A DNA stretch of 5,736 nucleotides from an uncultured Gammaproteobacteria bacterium (GTDB lineage: Bacteria; Pseudomonadota; Gammaproteobacteria; GCA-2729495). Shown here in pieces: positions 5,417-5,736 of the stretch. The stretch covers positions 1 through 5,736 of the forward strand of contig CAMYJV010000158.1 in the NCBI GenBank assembly GCA_947258805.1, in the 5' to 3' direction. A model generated the notes under the pieces. It saw only the letters and a list, made by a program, of their open reading frames with translations. It did not search any database and was not told the origin of the DNA. Numbering within the stretch: the stretch's first letter is position 1; every line of letters begins with the position of its first letter. The position numbers and the translations under genes were made by a program.

Positions 5417-5736
5417 ATGGGATCGCAGAAGTCCGTCAGCCTGAAGCCGGTGCTGGGCGGCCGCGAGCAGGTGCGCGTGTGCCTTGCGCAGATCTCGCCC
5501 GCGTATATGGACCGCACGCAGTGCATCGCCCGGGCCGAGATCGCGATTGCAGAAGCCGGTGCGAACGGCGCCGAGCTGATCGTCTTTCCGGAGGTGTGGC
5601 TGGCCGGCTACCCCTACTGGACCGAAGGCTGGGACAGCCAGCTCGAACAGTGGGCCGAGGGCCGGCAGTGGTTCTTCGACGCAGCGCTGATGGTGCCGAG
5701 CGAAGACACCGAGCGCCTCGGCGCGGCCTTTCGCGC
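5417..5736 (+). CDS. nitrilase (carbon-nitrogen hydrolase family), N-terminal part
   Basis: The frame from ATG 5417 is open to the right edge, giving 106 complete codons of a family usually 310-370 residues long. Nitrilases hydrolyse organic nitriles to carboxylic acid and ammonia with a Glu-Lys-Cys triad and form helical oligomers in the cytoplasm. Residues 19-28 (VRVCLAQISP) are the first core strand. Residues 37-52 form the first helix (IARAEIAIAEAGANGA), and 54-68 read LIVFPEVWLAGYPYW, placing the catalytic glutamate at E59. The FPEx(W/A)xxGYPxW pattern is typical of true nitrilases rather than the aliphatic amidase, carbamoylase or Nit/Fhit-like branches. The catalytic Lys and Cys lie beyond the window, so activity cannot be confirmed. 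The first 18 residues are a poorly conserved extension. Close spacing to the TonB receptor gene suggests that the receptor imports the nitrile or a precursor. Confidence 0.9.
   Translation, partial: MGSQKSVSLKPVLGGREQVRVCLAQISPAYMDRTQCIARAEIAIAEAGANGAELIVFPEVWLAGYPYWTEGWDSQLEQWAEGRQWFFDAALMVPSEDTERLGAAFR

Noticed and set aside
1..5736. CRISPR array, tRNA or rRNA genes, tandem repeats
   Set aside because: No regularly spaced repeats, cloverleaf-like sequence or rRNA core sequence was seen on either strand.

Overview
The window reads as a GC-rich (roughly 60-65% by eye) proteobacterial segment. The gene style is that of Gammaproteobacteria or sphingomonad-like Alphaproteobacteria: a large TonB-dependent outer-membrane receptor of the 'ILVTARRREESLQDTPISITAF' type, class I nitronate-monooxygenase-like and NmrA-like enzymes, tight overlaps, and recognisable Shine-Dalgarno sites. 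Nothing here fixes the genus.

Layout: (1) 1-90 holds the possible 3' end of an unidentified plus-strand frame running in from the left edge. (2) 56-493, minus strand, is the 5' third of an amidase-signature-family gene whose homology stops abruptly near position 77-82, before the catalytic serine region; it is a remnant or a junction. (3) 494-630 is a divergent intergenic region with a perfect 13-bp palindrome, TTGTGG-T-CCACAA, that looks like a GntR-type operator. (4) 631-1650 encodes an FMN-dependent nitronate monooxygenase family protein. It overlaps by 4 nt (GTGA) with (5) 1647-2540, an NmrA-like atypical short-chain dehydrogenase/reductase. (6) 2541-2727 is the only sizeable plus-strand gap. 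It carries a strong nested inverted repeat (2603-2640) abutting a candidate extended -10 promoter. (7) 2728-5379 encodes an 883-residue TonB-dependent receptor. (8) From 5417 to the right edge is the N-terminal part of a nitrilase, 37 nt downstream of the receptor with its own Shine-Dalgarno site, so the two are probably co-transcribed.

Taken together, three of the enzymes belong to families whose best-known members release inorganic nitrogen from organic compounds: nitrilase (C-N triple bond to acid plus ammonia), amidase (amide to acid plus ammonia) and nitronate monooxygenase (nitronate to carbonyl plus nitrite). An outer-membrane importer sits beside them. A locus for taking up and breaking down an organic nitrogen compound is the most interesting reading, but it is inference: the substrate cannot be read from sequence and the amidase copy here is broken. 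No RNA gene, CRISPR array or complete mobile element was seen.
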